Shown piece by piece: positions 25,198 through 33,092 of a stretch of 64,000 nt of DNA. The stretch spans positions 124,001-188,000 of the forward strand of contig BMUD01000002.1 of NCBI GenBank assembly GCA_014650015.1. Direction: 5' to 3'. The notes under the pieces were generated by a model. It did no database searches. It was not told where the DNA came from and saw only the letters and a program-made list of their open reading frames with translations. Numbering within the stretch: position 1 is the stretch's first letter; every line of letters begins with the position of its first letter. Origin of the DNA: Streptomyces griseoloalbus (lineage in GTDB: Bacteria > Actinomycetota > Actinomycetes > Streptomycetales > Streptomycetaceae). Both the position numbers and the translations under genes were made by a program.

Positions 25198-25259
25198 ATC
25201 CGCGCCGCAGCAGTGAGCCCGGCGGTCTCCCTCCCTTTCTTCGCCCGAGGAGCAGTTGC

Positions 25260-26018
25260 ATGGACAGCAAGAAGATCGCGCTGGTCACCGGTGCCAACCG
25301 GGGGCTGGGCCGCAGTACGGCGGTGGCGCTGGCGCAGCGTGGAGCTGGGGTGATCGTCACATACCGGGGCGACGAGGCGGGGGCGCAGGAGACGGTTGAG
25401 GCGGTGCGGGCGGCCGGGTCCGCCGCTCTCGCGCTTCGCCTGGACATCAGCGACATCGCTTCTTTCCTCCCCTTTGCGGCGGAGCTCGGCGAGCATCTGC
25501 GGCTCTGGGACGCTACGCGGCTCGACATCCTGGTCAACAACGCCGGGGTGGGGATCTTCAGCCCCCTGGAACAGGTAAGCGTCGCGGACTTCGACGCGAT
25601 GATGGATACCAACGTCCGCGGGACGTTCTTCCTCATCCAGGCTCTGCTGCCGCTGCTTGCCGACCCCGCCGGCGTCATCAATGTCTCCAGCTCCCTGACC
25701 CGCCACACCAGCCCTGCCACCGCCGTCTACTCGGCGTCCAAGGCCGCCATCGAGGCACTCAGCCGCACCCTCGCTCTGGAACTGGGTCCGCGCGGTATCC
25801 GGGTCAACTCCATCGCCCCGGGGCCGACCGCCACCGACTTCAACGGCGGAGCCATGCGCGACGACACCGACATGCGAGCGGGGCTGGCGGCGCAGACCGC
25901 TCTGGGCCGCGTCGGCGAACCCGCCGAAATCGGCGACGCCATCGCCACACTCGCCTCCGACAGCCTGCGCTGGGTCACCGCCCAGCGCCTCGAGGTCTCC
26001 GGAGGCGCCCTGCTCTAG
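25260..26018 (+). CDS. Short-chain dehydrogenase/reductase (SDR)
   Basis: A 252-residue classical SDR. TGANRGLGRSTA binds the cofactor, LVNNAGVG stabilises the sheet, INVSSSLT carries the catalytic serine and YSASKAAIEAL the Tyr-Lys pair. PGPTATDFNGG is the usual post-catalytic loop. The acceptor is unknown, though the arrangement with a divergent TetR regulator suggests a detoxifying reductase induced by its substrate. GAGGAG lies seven bases before ATG 25260; the open frame upstream of that ATG is not coding. Confidence 0.9.
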   Translation: MDSKKIALVTGANRGLGRSTAVALAQRGAGVIVTYRGDEAGAQETVEAVRAAGSAALALRLDISDIASFLPFAAELGEHLRLWDATRLDILVNNAGVGIFSPLEQVSVADFDAMMDTNVRGTFFLIQALLPLLADPAGVINVSSSLTRHTSPATAVYSASKAAIEALSRTLALELGPRGIRVNSIAPGPTATDFNGGAMRDDTDMRAGLAAQTALGRVGEPAEIGDAIATLASDSLRWVTAQRLEVSGGALL

Positions 26019-26036
26019 CGGCATGGGCAAGCACCG

Positions 26037-26447
26037 GTGGTCGAGGGGGCGGCCGCATGCCCGGACCTGCCCGGCGAGTCCGGGCCGCAGAACCACTCAC
26101 CTTCGGTAGCACTCGCAGAACATCTGCCCGAGTTTGAAACGAAGTTGGCCCGCGACGCCGCCCCGCTACCGGACTGGCCCGAACAACTCACCACCGCCCG
26201 CCTCCCGGTCCTGGCCGACCTGGCCAAAGCCATCCGCGAGGACCAACCCGCAGTCGTGCAGGGCATCACCACCCCGCTCAACTCCGGCGTCAACGAAGGC
26301 CGCATCACCGATCTGAAGCTCCAGAAGCGGATCACGGCCGGTCGCGCGGGGGTCCCGCTGCTCCGCCACCGCGTCGTCCTCATGGCCCTGCTCCGACGCG
26401 CAATCTTGCCAGGGCCGCGTTCACGTGTACGCCGACGCTGGTGTTAG
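26037..26447 (+). pseudogene. C-terminal remnant of an ISL3-family transposase (1)
   Basis: About 135 codons with the ISL3 transposase C-terminus: TTPLNSGVNEGRITDLKLQK then TAGRAGVPLLRHRVVLMALL. The catalytic DDE core and N-terminal zinc/HTH part are missing. The remnant starts just after the SDR stop. A second, different ISL3 C-terminus is found at 27214. Confidence 0.75.
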
Positions 26448-26457
26448 CGTCGCCGCC

Positions 26458-26991
26458 ATGGCGAACCGTTCCTACCTCTACTCCGCAGACTCGATGCCGA
26501 GCGAGACGGAGCTCCCCCAGCGAATTCGGTGCATATCCGAGCACAACTGGGACATCCCGCTCGCGCACAAGCTCCTGGCGGGCCGCGGGACGACGATCGT
26601 CCCGTCCATGATCTGGAACCCTCCGATCGGCATCGCCGCGGAGTACGCCGCCGGAGTGACCCTGCTGCTCGGTCTCCTACGTGCGGTCGGCGAGGGCCTG
26701 GAGGGCGACCCTGAGTTCACCGAATGCGTGGCCAGGACCACGGCCCACCTAGAGAAGCAGCGGGCGAAGTACTTCGTCCTGGAGACCGGGGAGATTGTCT
26801 CGATGGCGGGCGACGATCCGGCAGCGAGCGTGTGGCATCTGACGTCCGAGGACATCCCCGACACCGTCGCCAAGGCCGAGGCGGCGCTCGCCGGCCAGAA
26901 CGACGCCTGGCTGGCCTCGGTCCGAGGTGACTGGCAGAGGCACTTCGCGTCCTTCTACAGCGAGGCGCTCTACTTCTCCTTCCCCGACTGA
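26458..26991 (+). CDS. Hypothetical protein starting MANRSYLYS (possible immunity-like family)
   Basis: A 177-residue soluble acidic protein, start ATG 26458. The lead MANRSYLYSAD recalls a widespread actinobacterial family (I associate it with DUF7822, not verified). It has no catalytic motif or membrane helix. The order of small domains and its place alone in a field of insertion-sequence debris fit an orphan immunity-type or phage-related protein, but this is speculation. The preceding ISL3 fragment ends ten bases before the start, and no clear ribosome site is visible. Confidence 0.6.
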   Translation: MANRSYLYSADSMPSETELPQRIRCISEHNWDIPLAHKLLAGRGTTIVPSMIWNPPIGIAAEYAAGVTLLLGLLRAVGEGLEGDPEFTECVARTTAHLEKQRAKYFVLETGEIVSMAGDDPAASVWHLTSEDIPDTVAKAEAALAGQNDAWLASVRGDWQRHFASFYSEALYFSFPD

Positions 26992-27213
26992 CGAGGCTTG
27001 CGGTGCGGTGCCGGTCGATCCCGGCCTGCCCCCAAGGACACGACCCAGGCGTCTCAGCAGAGCAAGCACGCCAGGGAAGAGTCCGATGATCTGCTCACCG
27101 CGCACAAGCGCGAGTAGTAAGCGACAGGTCAGGCTGACCTGCTCCGAGGTCGCTGGAACCGCTGGACGAGCAGTTCCGATGTGACTCAGTGACCGTGGGC
27201 GATATGTGACCTG

Positions 27214-27360
27214 GTGGCGGGCGCCGTGAACGCCGCCCTCACGCTTCCGTACAGCAACGGCCCCACCGAGGGCGTCAACACCAAGACCAAGCGGATCGCG
27301 CGCCAGATGCACGGACGCGCAGGCTTCACCCTTCTTCGCCACCGCACCCTCCCCGGATAG
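27214..27360 (+). pseudogene. C-terminal remnant of an ISL3-family transposase (2)
   Basis: Forty-eight codons then TAG. The piece reads LTLPYSNGPTEGVNTKTKRI followed by ARQMHGRAGFTLLRHRTL, the conserved end of ISL3 transposases. Everything N-terminal is missing. The sequence differs from the fragment at 26037, so two separate ISL3 elements have decayed here. Confidence 0.8.
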
Positions 27361-27510
27361 CAGCACTCTCCGTCACCACCGAATGTGAGACAGGGCCACT
27401 CGGTTGACAGACCCCACTGACGCGACGAACGGAGATACGGCGAAACAGCCCAGATCGGGCTCGGCGAGGACTATCGTGCGCGCCAACTCGAATACACAAC
27501 ACGACAAGTC

Positions 27511-27579
27511 CAGTGCTCATCGAACAGATACAGTGCTCATCGAACAGATACAGTGCTCATTGAACAGATACAGTGCTCA
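27511..27579. repeat. 20-bp tandem repeat, 3.5 copies
   Basis: The unit CAGTGCTCATCGAACAGATA is repeated at 27511, 27531 and 27551 (one C-to-T change in the third) with a partial fourth at 27571-27579. It is unusually AT-rich for this genome. It lies in a stretch with no gene, between the ISL3 remnant and the next repeat pair. Confidence 0.85.
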
Positions 27580-27677
27580 GTCACATGCACGAGCGAGGTC
27601 GCTGAGATGGGGCTCACGACCAGATTCGATCACATGTTCGATTTCTTGCCATGTCCGGCCAGGCAACTTGTGACGTT

Positions 27678-27714
27678 CAGCGATAGTTGGCCATGTGCAG
27701 CGATAGTTGGCCAT
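27678..27714. repeat. Direct repeat pair of 17-20 bp
   Basis: CAGCGATAGTTGGCCAT occurs at 27678-27694 and 27698-27714, with GTG between, so the unit is 20 bp, the same length as the array at 27511. Paired direct repeats near an end are known in IS21-family elements, but no IstA/IstB gene is visible. The meaning is open. Confidence 0.75.
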
Positions 27715-28214
27715 CCGTGTCCTGACTCTTGATCGATCCAGCTGCCGCGGTACCCCTCGGAATCGCGACATACCGGGGCCTCGCCAGCTGCTCACCCCAA
27801 GCGCCGGATGAATTCGGTTGTGGTGGGCCCGGTGAGGTACCTCCATGGGCGGTGCCACAGATCAGGAGCAACGGGCGAGGGCAGGAAGAAGCCACACGAT
27901 CACGGGGCAACCGGCTCCGTGGCGGAGGCTGGCCGTGCTCGTGGCCCTGATGCTGGCCGCTTTCACCTTCAACCCCGACCTTGACCGTAGCCGGGCCAGG
28001 CCGCTGACCAGCGATCCCAGCATCCGACAAGCCGGCCGTCGGCCACTCCGTCTGACGTCCCACGGCCGACACCAGTCAGGTTGGAAAGGGCTCACTGACA
28101 CCCGTAGGCTTTCCGAGATCAGCTCGGGTCGTAATCCGCTGACCAGCGTAGACGACAGGTTCGAGAGAGCTCAGCGTGGACTCCGCGCCGAATGGCGGCC
28201 GAGCCGGTGCGGTG
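27715..28214. other. 500-base stretch with no recognisable gene
   Basis: Several short open frames overlap here in both strands, but none has a family motif or ribosome site. The SDR gene stop at 28215 bounds it. Probably decayed sequence. Confidence 0.5.
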
Positions 28215-28949
28215 TCAGACCTGGCCGATCCCTCCGTCGACAGGGAGGTCAATTCCGCTGACGAAGCTCGAGTCCACGGACGCGAGGAAGAGCGCCGCGG
28301 TGGCGATCTCCTGTTCGGCGCCAAGGCGGCCGAGGGGCACCAGCGAGGCGATCTGGTCCCTGAATCCCGGCGGGAGGTTCGCGAACGCCGGGGTGTCGAT
28401 CGCGGCGGGACTGAGGACGTTGACGCGGATCCCCCGCTCCTTCAGGTCGGTGGTCCAGGTCCGCGCGAACGACCGCAGCGCAGCCTTGCTCGCCGCATAG
28501 ATCGTGGTTCCCGGATCACCTTTCTCTGCGGCGCCCGACCCGATGAGCACGATCGAGGCGCCGTCGGACAGCAATGGCAGGAGTTTCTGCACGGTGAAAA
28601 ACGTTCCGCGCACGTTCACGCCGAACACGGCGTCGAACGACTCCTCGGTCACGTCGCCGATGCGCTCGTTCCACGTCCAGGCCCCGGCACTCGCGACGAG
28701 GACGTCGACCCGGCCCAGTTCGGCCGCCACGACATCGGCCAGGCGGACCACGTGGGCGACCTCGCCGACGTCACCGACCACACCGGTCACATCGTGGCCG
28801 ATCGCGGCCACCGCGGCGTCCAGCTGCTCTTGTCGCCGGCCGGTGATGACCACGTGCGCGCCCTCCGCGACGAACAACTTGGCGGTCGCCAGCGCCAGTC
28901 CCGAGGTCGCGCCGGTGATCACCGCGACCTTCCCGCAGAGCTTCGCCAT
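28215..28949 (-). CDS. Short-chain dehydrogenase/reductase (SDR)
   Basis: A 244-residue classical SDR. TGATSGLALATA binds NAD(P), LVASAGAW is the NNAG-equivalent, VLIGSGAAEKG carries the serine, and YAASKAALRSF the Tyr-Lys pair. GIDLPVDGGI is the usual C-terminal end. GGAGGAG precedes ATG 28949 at good distance. It is divergent from a TetR regulator at 29064 and shares its intergenic palindrome, so expression is probably repressed by that regulator. Substrate unknown. Confidence 0.9.
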   Translation of the reverse strand: MAKLCGKVAVITGATSGLALATAKLFVAEGAHVVITGRRQEQLDAAVAAIGHDVTGVVGDVGEVAHVVRLADVVAAELGRVDVLVASAGAWTWNERIGDVTEESFDAVFGVNVRGTFFTVQKLLPLLSDGASIVLIGSGAAEKGDPGTTIYAASKAALRSFARTWTTDLKERGIRVNVLSPAAIDTPAFANLPPGFRDQIASLVPLGRLGAEQEIATAALFLASVDSSFVSGIDLPVDGGIGQV

Positions 28950-28965
28950 GCCGGATCTCCTCCAT

Positions 28966-28987
28966 AAAATGAGTACACCATCATTTT
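28966..28987. promoter_or_regulatory. Inverted repeat AAAATGA-N8-TCATTTT between SDR and TetR genes
   Basis: Seven-base perfect arms at 28966-28972 and 28981-28987 around GTACACCA. The AT-rich arms stand out in this genome. It lies 16 bases before the SDR start and is the likely operator for the divergent TetR regulator. A second inverted pair, GTAGCAAA (29003-29010) and TTTGCTAC (29047-29054), flanks the TetR promoter. Confidence 0.6.
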
Positions 28988-29029
28988 CGATACTTCACGA
29001 CCGTAGCAAAGATGAGGCAGGGCTCAAAG

Positions 29030-29057
29030 TTGAGGCATGTCGCACTTTTGCTACCGT
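29030..29057 (+). promoter_or_regulatory. Candidate promoter of the TetR gene with leaderless start
   Basis: TTGAGG (29030-29035) and TACCGT (29052-29057) are 16 bases apart. Transcription would start close to ATG 29064, six bases after the -10 box, so the message may lack a leader. This favours 29064 over the upstream in-frame ATG at 29037. Confidence 0.45.
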
Positions 29058-29063
29058 GATCTC

Positions 29064-29720
29064 ATGTTTTCCCGAAAGAACCCACCGCCCGCGCGCAGGG
29101 ATGCCCACCGCAACCGTCAGCGGCTTCTCGAGTGCGCCCGGCGCGCGTTTGCCGAACGAGGCGCGGAAGCCGCTCTCGACGGCATCGCCCGGGAGGCGGG
29201 CCTGGTGGTCGGCACCCTCTACCGGCACTTCCCCACGCGCCTGGACCTTCTGTGCGCTGTGCTCGAACCGAAGTTGCGCCGCGTGATCGACGAGGTGGCG
29301 GCCTCACTCGACCAGGAGGACCCGTGGGAGGCGTTTCGCGGCCTGCTGGAAGTTCTGTGTTCGGCCCAGGCCGGAGATCGGGCATTCGGTGACTTCCTGG
29401 CGCGGAGGTTCCCCGGCGACGACCGCACGAAGGCCGCACACAATGAGATCTGTGCACATGCACAACAGGTTCTGCTGCGCGCACAGGGTGCGGGCATCGT
29501 GCGTCCCGACGTCACCGGCGCCGACCTGCTCGTGTTGTTGTGGGCGAGCGACCGTGTCTCCGAGACCACGCAGCACGTCGCACCGTCGATGTGGCGTCGG
29601 CACCTGCACCTGGCGATGGATGGATTCCGGGCGTCGAACCGCCTCGACCTGCGGGAGCCTGCGTGGGACCTGGAGCTTTTGAACCGGGCGATGACCGTCC
29701 CGAGAGCACAGGGGCACTGA
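29064..29720 (+). CDS. TetR-family transcriptional regulator
   Basis: A 218-residue regulator. The HTH is at about residues 18-60: ECARRAFAERGAEAALDGIA then GLVVGTLYRHFPTRLDLL. The rest is helical and includes the extended C-terminal type found in TetR proteins of the SbtR group (LLVLLWASDRVSET). No ribosome site precedes ATG 29064; a -10-like TACCGT lies six bases before it. It is divergent from the SDR gene and probably represses both. Confidence 0.88.
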   Translation: MFSRKNPPPARRDAHRNRQRLLECARRAFAERGAEAALDGIAREAGLVVGTLYRHFPTRLDLLCAVLEPKLRRVIDEVAASLDQEDPWEAFRGLLEVLCSAQAGDRAFGDFLARRFPGDDRTKAAHNEICAHAQQVLLRAQGAGIVRPDVTGADLLVLLWASDRVSETTQHVAPSMWRRHLHLAMDGFRASNRLDLREPAWDLELLNRAMTVPRAQGH

Positions 29721-30120
29721 GGCTTTTCATCATCGGTCTGAGCTGGTCAGATGAAGGGTGAGGATGGCCTGGACGAGGCTGGTGATCCGGGTGGTCGAGC
29801 ACCGGAGGTTGCGGAGGGACTCGGCGAGTGAAGTGACCCCTTGCGACCGCGTCGGCAGCAGCCGGGCCGACTTCTCACCCGGCGGGCAGGCTGCTGTGAA
29901 TTCCGCCAGCACTGCCCGGCCGCACCCACCACCTGACCGCGGCCGGCACCCACCGCATCTTCCGAATCTGCGCACGCCAGGGGGGTTGCTGCTCATGATG
30001 TACCGCCAGCAGACGAAGTACCATTTGGGACCAACGTGCACCGCGCCCAAGCACAGCGCCTTTGCCAGTGCCGACGGCGGCTGAGCGGCAAGGCCGGACT
30101 CGGTCTCTCAGTCCGGTCGC
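29721..30120. other. 400-base stretch, possible transposase debris
   Basis: On the minus strand an open frame ends with SLAESLRNLRCSTTRITSLV then QAILTLHLTSSDR, which has the flavour of a transposase C-terminus but could not be placed in a family. No intact gene was found. Confidence 0.3.
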
Positions 30121-30387
30121 CCAGCACCAAGTCAGCACGGGAGTCGGCACCGCGCCGTCGAATCACCCTGAACTGCGCGTCCCGGACGGCGCTCGTGTCG
30201 ACCACCGCCGTTCCTCTGAGAGCCTTTCCATGAGTCGGCATGGTGGCCGCACGCATAGCCGACCCTCGAACTATGTTGCCCCGCCACATGTGCGCCTGAC
30301 CTGCGGATTCCTACGGTGTGGCGACACGCAAACGTCCCCGTCACACCCCGGGAAGTGGTGCCGATGTCGTCGCCCGCAGCCGCTCCA
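30121..30387 (+). repeat. Copy of the MHS transporter promoter and first codons (267 bp)
   Basis: This segment aligns with 38184-38450 at a constant offset of 8063 with no gaps. The right-hand 150 bases are almost identical and the left part has scattered substitutions. It includes the start region ATG 30364 and eight codons (MSSPAAAP). The match ends at 30387, where the IS256 remnant begins. So the 5' end of a second MHS gene was kept while its body was lost. Confidence 0.9.
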
Positions 30388-31497
30388 TGGCGGCCTTGCG
30401 GATGCGTGCGTTCACGCTCTCGATGGCGTTGGTCGTGCAGATGATCTTCCGGATCTCCATGTCGAAGGACAGGAAGGGCACGAACTCGGCCCACGCGTTC
30501 TCCCACAGCCGGATGGCCGCGGGATACTTCAGCCCCCATTCCTTCCGGAATTCGGCGAACCGCTCGACCGCCGCAGCCTCGGTCGGCGCCGTGTAGACCG
30601 GCTTGAGAGCCTTGGCCATCTCCTGCCAGTCCTGCCTGCCCGCATAACAGAAACTGTTCCGCAGGAAATGAACGATGCACGTCTGGACCACGGTCTGCGG
30701 CCACACGTTGTTCACCGCCGCGGGCAGCTCCTTCAGACCGTCGCAGACCAGCATCAGGACATCGCGCAACCCCCGGTTCTTCAGTTCGGTGAGAACCTGC
30801 TGCCAGTACTTCGCCCCTTCACCGCCCTCGCCGGCCCACAGGCCGAGGATGTTCCTCGTGCCCTCCGCCGTGACGGCCAGCACGATGTAGACGGGCCGGT
30901 TCGCGACCTGGCCGTCGCGGATCTTCACGTGCACGCAGTCGATGAACACGCCGGGTAGACACGGTCCAGCGGTCGGTTCTGCCACTCCGTCATCGCGTCG
31001 ACCACGCTGTCCGTGATCGTGGAAATGGTCTGCTTCGACACCTCCGCGCCGTAGACCTCCTGGAGATGGGCGGAGATCTCCCCGTGGGTCAGGCCCTTGG
31101 CCGACAGCGACAACACCATCTCGTCCACCCCGGTCAGACGTCGCTGCCGCTTACGCACCAACTGCGGATCGAACGAGCCGTTGCGGTCCCTGGGCACCTT
31201 GATCTCCACCGGCCCGACCTCGGTCGTCACCGTCTTCGCGCGATGCCCGTTGCGGTAGTTCCCGCTGCGGCCCTCGTCGGCCCGCTCCCCGCTCTCCCGC
31301 CCAAGGTGATCGGTGAGCTCACCCTCCAGAGCTCCCTCGACCACGAGCTTCGTCAACTGCGCCAGCAGGCCGCCTTCACCGGTCATCCGGATCCCGTCGG
31401 CCTTCGCCTGGGCCACCAGCCTACCCACGAGAACCCGGTCCAGCTCTGACTCAACGGCCTCGGCCGCCGGCTCACTCGAACGCGCATTCTACTTCAT
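30388..31497 (-). pseudogene. IS256-family transposase, frameshifted and truncated
   Basis: The N-terminal half (GGLLAQLTKLVVEGALEGEL, GNYRNGHRAKTV, VPRDRNG) and C-terminal half (VFIDCVHVKIRDGQVANRPV, LMLVCDGLKELP, CTTNAIESVNARIRKA) are in different frames. One base is missing near 30955: the codons for VYP-VVFID read VYPACSS. At the start, ATG AAG is followed by TAG. The C-terminus is cut at 30388, where the MHS 5' copy abuts. Three lesions make it inactive. Its DDE residues lie in VFIDCV, VCDG and the later E region. Confidence 0.85.
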
Positions 31498-31562
31498 GAT
31501 GTTCCTCCCCGGGAGATTCACCAGCCTTAACTGTGCCATCTCATGACATTGGTTCCTCGCTG

Positions 31563-32552
31563 TCAGGCTTGGCGGGCGTAGGACGCGAGGCGATCGGCGA
31601 GCGCGGTGACGAGGTCGCGAAGTTCATCGGGGCGCTCGATGACGAACGGCCGGTCGAGTGAGGCGAGTACTGGAGGCAACCAGTCGAGCCGCTCCGCCCG
31701 CAGCTCGACGCGTAGCCAGCGCTGGGTCGCCCGGTCCTGGCCTGCCGCGGGCTCGTGCTCCTCCAGGCTCGCGACGCTGGCGGGAAGGTGGGCGCGGATC
31801 TGCTCGACCGTCCCGTGGATCCGCAAGGTCACCTCATGCCGGTAGTCAGCCGTGGCGAAGCCTGACAACACGCGCTGTGCCGGATCGGGGCCCGCCGGCG
31901 CTTCGAATGAACCGGGCAGGGTCCGCGCGTCTGCGATGCGATCGAGCCGGAAGGTTCGGTCCTCGCCGATCCGGGCGTCCTTGCCCGTGACGTACCACCG
32001 GCCCGCATGGGCGACGATCCCGTACGCGTGCAGCCTGCGTTCGCTGCGCCGTTCGTCGCGGTCGGTGTAGCGGATCGAGACCGGTCGGCGGTGGCGCACC
32101 GCATCGGCGATGGTGAGCAGGACCCCGGCGTCCGGGGTGTCGAACTCTCCGGGCTGGTCCGTGAAGGCGAGGGATTCCAGGAGTGTGTCGAGCCGGCGGG
32201 CGATGTGCTTGGGCAGCACCCTCCGGATCTTGGCCGATGCCGTCTCGCTTGCCGTGTGCTGCGTCGTTGTCAGCCCTGCCCGGCGGCCGGCGACCAGGCC
32301 GAGCAGCACGGCCAGCGCCTCGTCGTCGCTGAGCATGAGCGGAGGCAAGCGGTACCCGGGGGCGAGCCGGTACCCGCCGTAGCGGCCGCGCACCGATTCC
32401 ACGGGCACGTCGAGGTCGATCAGCTGGTCCACATACCGCCGCACGGTGCGCCCTTCGACGCCGAGCCGGTCGGCGAGTTCGGCCACCGTCCGGGTGCCGC
32501 CCGACTGCAGCAGCTCCAGGAGTGTCAGCACGCGGCCAGCGGGTCGAGGCAT
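31563..32552 (-). CDS. YafY-type HTH/WYL-domain transcriptional regulator
   Basis: A 329-residue regulator. The winged HTH (HTH_11) is at residues about 5-55: RVLTLLELLQSGGTRTVAEL then GVEGRTVRRYVDQL. The middle carries a WYL-type domain (RPVSIRYTDRDER, HAGRWYVTGKD, FRLDRIADA). Start MPRPAGR at ATG 32552 is usual for this group; GTG 32558 would add two residues. It is divergent from the VOC-family gene with a 92-base gap and may sense a small molecule and control that gene. Confidence 0.9.
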   Translation of the reverse strand: MPRPAGRVLTLLELLQSGGTRTVAELADRLGVEGRTVRRYVDQLIDLDVPVESVRGRYGGYRLAPGYRLPPLMLSDDEALAVLLGLVAGRRAGLTTTQHTASETASAKIRRVLPKHIARRLDTLLESLAFTDQPGEFDTPDAGVLLTIADAVRHRRPVSIRYTDRDERRSERRLHAYGIVAHAGRWYVTGKDARIGEDRTFRLDRIADARTLPGSFEAPAGPDPAQRVLSGFATADYRHEVTLRIHGTVEQIRAHLPASVASLEEHEPAAGQDRATQRWLRVELRAERLDWLPPVLASLDRPFVIERPDELRDLVTALADRLASYARQA

Positions 32553-32572
32553 GTGCACAACCTAACGCGAAT

Positions 32573-32588
32573 ACAGGACCGATTCTGT
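32573..32588. promoter_or_regulatory. Possible operator ACAG-N8-CTGT between regulator and VOC gene
   Basis: ACAG (32573-32576) and CTGT (32585-32588) form a short inverted repeat extended by GGAC/GTCC inside. It lies in the only gap between the divergent pair, where the YafY-type regulator would be expected to bind. Confidence 0.35.
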
Positions 32589-32644
32589 CCACTATTTCTC
32601 CTAGTCTGCGACGTGCACGACTCCACACAGCCAAGGAGATCCCC

Positions 32645-33043
32645 ATGGACTTCGTCTCGATCCGCATCATCACCAGCGACGTAGCGCGTCTCGTCGAGTT
32701 CTACGAGCGAGCCACAGGAGTGCGGGCGACGTGGGCCACCGAGGACTTCGCCGAGCTCAAGACCCCGGGCGCCACCCTCGCGATCGCCGGCACCCGCACC
32801 GTTCCGCTGTTCGCCCCGGGCTCTGCCCGCCCGGCGGACAACCACAGCGTGATCACCGAGTTCCTCGTCGACGACGTGGACCGCGTTCACCGGAACCTGA
32901 CCGGCTTCGTCACCGACTTCGTCAACGGGCCCACCACGATGCCCTGGGGCAACCGGTCGCTGCTGTTCCGTGACCCCGACGGCAACCTCGTCAACTTCTT
33001 CACCCCCGTCACCCCGGCGGCCATCGAAAAGTTCGCACGCTGA
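32645..33043 (+). CDS. VOC (glyoxalase/bleomycin-resistance) superfamily protein
   Basis: A 132-residue protein with the paired beta-alpha-beta-beta-beta modules of the VOC fold. SIRIITSDVARLVEFYERAT opens the first module, and LLFRDPDGNLVNFFTP closes the second, with the usual FRDPDGN and metal-side glutamate/aspartate positions. It may bind a metal and act on, or sequester, a small toxic compound. AAGGAG is seven bases before ATG 32645. It is divergent from, and probably regulated by, the YafY-type protein. Confidence 0.88.
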   Translation: MDFVSIRIITSDVARLVEFYERATGVRATWATEDFAELKTPGATLAIAGTRTVPLFAPGSARPADNHSVITEFLVDDVDRVHRNLTGFVTDFVNGPTTMPWGNRSLLFRDPDGNLVNFFTPVTPAAIEKFAR

Positions 33044-33092
33044 CGCCACGCACAGCCGCTCACGCGGGAGCCCTGAAATCCCGGGGTTCCCG

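Noticed and set aside
27577-27858. Minus-strand frame with MANYRCTWP as an IS21-type gene
   Set aside because: Too short, no IstA or IstB motif; kept only as a possible hint in the repeat entry.
30121-30387. Functional second MHS transporter
   Set aside because: Only the promoter and eight codons remain before the IS256 remnant.
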